A stretch of DNA of 64,000 nt from JAJYSO01 sp964495935 (GTDB lineage Bacteria; Bacteroidota; Bacteroidia; Flavobacteriales; Flavobacteriaceae). The stretch is taken from contig CAZBXQ010000004.1 of assembly GCA_964495935.1 (NCBI GenBank), forward strand, positions 1-64,000, in the 5' to 3' direction. How positions within the stretch are numbered: the stretch's first letter is position 1; every line of letters starts with the position of its first letter. The notes under the pieces are model-generated. The model was not told where the DNA came from, did no database searches, and saw nothing but the letters and a program-made list of their open reading frames with translations. Below, piece by piece: positions 61,515-64,000 of the stretch. Both the position numbers and the translations under genes were made by a program.

Positions 61515-64000
61515 ATGAAAACACCGATTTTTTATTACCTATTTGTATCGCTTGCGATGATCGCTTGCCATTCACAGAAAAAAAAGGAAAAGAAATTTAA
61601 TCCCGAAACCTTGAATGTTCAAAATTTTGAATTACAAGGTCAGCCTTTTGGGTTTACTCATCTAAAATTGGAATCTTCAGCAGACTGGCAGTCGCTGGTG
61701 GAGAGAACGCCGATGAAGGAATTCCTTGAGAAAGGGGAAGGCCTGGCTTTACAGATTGAATTGGATGACAATTTTAATAACAGAAATTCGGCAAACGATT
61801 CCTTAACAATTCCGGGTGCCTATGATTTAAAGGTCAATAAAGAAAATGGAATTTCCCTGACCGCCAAAGATTCAGCGGGTGTATTTTATGGATTACAGAC
61901 CTTAAAAAATTTGGTATTGGGTGATAAAATCCAGCCGATAATTATTCATGATTATCCCACTTTCCCGTATCGGGGTGTTGTCGAGGGGTTTTATGGAACC
62001 CCTTGGTCCACGGAGGCCCGTATAAACCAGATTAAATTTTATGGAAGCGTCAAGGCAAATACCTATATCTATGGCCCCAAAGACGATCCCTATCACAGCA
62101 GCCCCAATTGGCGGAAACCGTATCCGAAGGATCAAGCCGAAAATATTAAGAAATTGGTTCAGGTAGCCCATGCCAATTTTGTGGATTTTGTTTGGGCCAT
62201 TCACCCCGGGCAGGATATCAAATGGAATAAAGAGGATCGGGATCATGTTCTCAATAAATTTGAAAAGATGTATGACCTCGGGGTGCGTTCTTTCGCCATC
62301 TTTTTTGACGATATTTCGGGCGAAGGTACAAATGCCCATAAGCAAGCCGAATTGTTGAATTATCTTACCGATGAATTTGTAAACGTCAGGAACGATGTCA
62401 AACCCTTAATTTTAACACCAACCGATTACAATAAAGGTTGGGCTGCTCCGGGTCCGGATGGTTATTTGAGTATTCTGGGACGCGAATTGGATCCTTCGAT
62501 CCAGATTATGTGGACGGGGGACAACGTGATGTCCGATGTAACTCAATCTACTGCGGATTGGGTAAAAGAACGTATTCAACACCCTTCATTGATCTGGTGG
62601 AATTTTCCGGTGAGCGATTACCAGCGAAACCGATTATTTCTGGAGCCGTCATACGGACTCGAAAAAGATCTGGATGCAGGCGATATCACGGGGGTCCTTT
62701 CAAATCCCATGGAGCACGCCGAAGCCTCCAAACCGGCGATATACGGGGTCGCACAATACGGTTGGAATCCTAACGACTATAACCCCGTAAAAGTATGGAA
62801 AACAAGTATCCGTAGAATGCTTCCCAAAACCTATGAATCCTATATCTTCTTTGCCGAAAATAACGGAACTCCGAATACGGATCTCACCAGCCATCGAAAC
62901 CAAGAATCAAAAGCACTTATTCCCCGGGCTGATCGTGTGGAAAAGGCATTGAAGGAAAACACATCGGTTCAAGAAGCAGATATAGACAGCCTGGAAAACT
63001 ATTTCCAAAAAATGCAGAAGGTTGGGGAAGAACTAATCGAAGCCAATGAAGATCCGGATCTGATTCGGGAGGTGAAACCTTGGTTAAAGGAATTTGTCAA
63101 TTTGGGAAAGGTGGGAGAAAGCCAGCTCGTCAATTATCGCTCCCGAAATGATGAGGCTCGGGCTTATTGGGAAAGAATTCAAAAGAATCAGGACTATACA
63201 GCCTACGATCGAATGTTTATCTTGGGAGATAGTACAAAGGTGCACATAACCACCGGTTCTGCGGTAATCCGACCTTTAATTCAAAGTTTTCAGAAGTGGA
63301 ATAATAAACACGTGCTGGGAAAACTGACCGAAAATAAGAATATCGAAATACTAAATCCTGAATTGGGGAAATTGAATACGGAATTGACTCAATTACAAGG
63401 CCTTAAAGTAATGGCCGAATCAGAGAATAAAGTGAGGCTGACTCCCATTTTAGAGGTTTTTGCCATGGAGCCCAAAGAAGCTTTTACCCTGGAGTTGACA
63501 ACTCCGATCAAGAAAGGAACCGTGCGATTCTTCTATAATTCGGGGTATTATAAATGGTTGAAAATAGAGACTTCTTTCAATGGAGAGGATTGGAAGAATA
63601 TAAATTTTGTAGAGAAGAACTGGCAGCAGGCGCAATTTGATTTTAATCAATCCTTGAAATTTGTTCGTATTTCCAATAAAAAAGATGAACGGATTGATCT
63701 TCGGTTGTTTGAGTTTAGTGTGACCGAGACGCCCCAAGGCGATGATCGGGAATCGTATTTAGTACACGACCTCAATGTTTTTACCTATACCGAACTAAAA
63801 TCGGGAGAGGCATTAGTAGAGAAATCGCCGGAATCGGAAGTGGATGAAGTGGTTGTATTAACAGACTCCGACGAAGTCGAGGTACAATTAGAAGGAAAAA
63901 CGGATACCGGGAATTGGGAGGAATTTCCCGAATCCTATAAGGGAAAGCTAATTGAGGCTGACTTCCCGGAGACTTATCAGGCGATTCGAATAAAACCCGA
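61515..64000 (+). CDS. GH84 beta-N-acetylglucosaminidase (O-GlcNAcase-like) lipoprotein, 3' end cut by window
   Basis: The frame opens at the ATG at 61515 and runs to the edge, 828 residues visible. Lipobox MIAC gives lipidated C18. An N-terminal domain (to ~145) leads into the GH84 barrel: YRGVVEGFYGTPWS, the two catalytic aspartates D265-D266 in FFDDISGEGTNAHKQAELLNYL, and ILTPTDYNKGW. The resemblance to Bacteroides GH84 enzymes is close. Helical and F5/8-like beta regions follow (WLKIETSFNGEDWKNINF). It should cleave terminal beta-GlcNAc by substrate-assisted catalysis, completing the pathway after galactose removal. Confidence 0.93.
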   Translation, partial: MKTPIFYYLFVSLAMIACHSQKKKEKKFNPETLNVQNFELQGQPFGFTHLKLESSADWQSLVERTPMKEFLEKGEGLALQIELDDNFNNRNSANDSLTIPGAYDLKVNKENGISLTAKDSAGVFYGLQTLKNLVLGDKIQPIIIHDYPTFPYRGVVEGFYGTPWSTEARINQIKFYGSVKANTYIYGPKDDPYHSSPNWRKPYPKDQAENIKKLVQVAHANFVDFVWAIHPGQDIKWNKEDRDHVLNKFEKMYDLGVRSFAIFFDDISGEGTNAHKQAELLNYLTDEFVNVRNDVKPLILTPTDYNKGWAAPGPDGYLSILGRELDPSIQIMWTGDNVMSDVTQSTADWVKERIQHPSLIWWNFPVSDYQRNRLFLEPSYGLEKDLDAGDITGVLSNPMEHAEASKPAIYGVAQYGWNPNDYNPVKVWKTSIRRMLPKTYESYIFFAENNGTPNTDLTSHRNQESKALIPRADRVEKALKENTSVQEADIDSLENYFQKMQKVGEELIEANEDPDLIREVKPWLKEFVNLGKVGESQLVNYRSRNDEARAYWERIQKNQDYTAYDRMFILGDSTKVHITTGSAVIRPLIQSFQKWNNKHVLGKLTENKNIEILNPELGKLNTELTQLQGLKVMAESENKVRLTPILEVFAMEPKEAFTLELTTPIKKGTVRFFYNSGYYKWLKIETSFNGEDWKNINFVEKNWQQAQFDFNQSLKFVRISNKKDERIDLRLFEFSVTETPQGDDRESYLVHDLNVFTYTELKSGEALVEKSPESEVDEVVVLTDSDEVEVQLEGKTDTGNWEEFPESYKGKLIEADFPETYQAIRIKP

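Overview
The window comes from a member of the Bacteroidota, most likely the family Flavobacteriaceae. The evidence is the fused str/S10/spc/alpha ribosomal cluster with secY directly followed by infA, two SusC/SusD pairs, a GLPGLI-family protein, lipoprotein signals of the Bacteroidota type, weak Shine-Dalgarno signals, and promoters with the TTTG-N19-TAnnTTTG architecture (best example ahead of rpsL). The assembly contains one 100-N gap (6358-6457) lying inside a repeat. Two genes run off the window: a TonB-dependent outer-membrane protein at the left edge and a GH84 glycosidase at the right edge.

Layout. 1-3.8 kb: an AT-rich segment with an outer-membrane barrel, a GLPGLI protein and a small secreted protein, bounded by a decayed tyrosine-recombinase fragment, an IS-end-like repeat and tRNA-Lys(CUU); it looks like the edge of a genomic island. 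4.0-7.3 kb: serS, a rhomboid protease, the repeat/gap region and rlmB. 7.5-24.6 kb: one nearly uninterrupted run of 31 translation, secretion and transcription genes, rpsL to rplQ, closed by a strong terminator. 24.8-41.3 kb: a core-metabolism segment with an Asp/Glu racemase homologue, a P1 peptidase, eno, gltA, an ECF sigma/DUF4142/cupredoxin/folE/flavin-reductase cluster, two amidinotransferase-fold hydrolases (DDAH type and CtlX), yaaA, a D-2-hydroxyacid dehydrogenase, a DUF2853 protein and a YyaL/SPATA20-type thioredoxin-domain protein.

41.3-64 kb: glycan and nutrient acquisition. One SusC/SusD pair lies on the minus strand, followed by a FadR-type (FCD) regulator gene also on the minus strand. 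A long regulatory interval then leads into a plus-strand polysaccharide utilisation locus: SusC, SusD, GH2, GH33 sialidase, an SGNH esterase fused to a GH20 hexosaminidase, a NanM-type sialic-acid mutarotase, and GH84. Together these predict stepwise dismantling of sialylated (possibly O-acetylated) N- or O-glycans: de-O-acetylation, release of sialic acid, its anomeric conversion, then removal of galactose and N-acetylhexosamine, with import through the SusC/SusD pair. The cytoplasmic sialic-acid genes (nanA, nanE, transporter) are not in the window.

Several non-coding repeat families stand out: a pair of ~161-bp palindromic elements ahead of eno and ahead of the thioredoxin-domain gene; a ~235-bp intergenic repeat in tandem at 36.87-37.43 kb that also flanks the assembly gap; and hairpin repeats inside the sialoglycan locus. 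All homology calls are from recognising protein motifs by eye; no database search was run.
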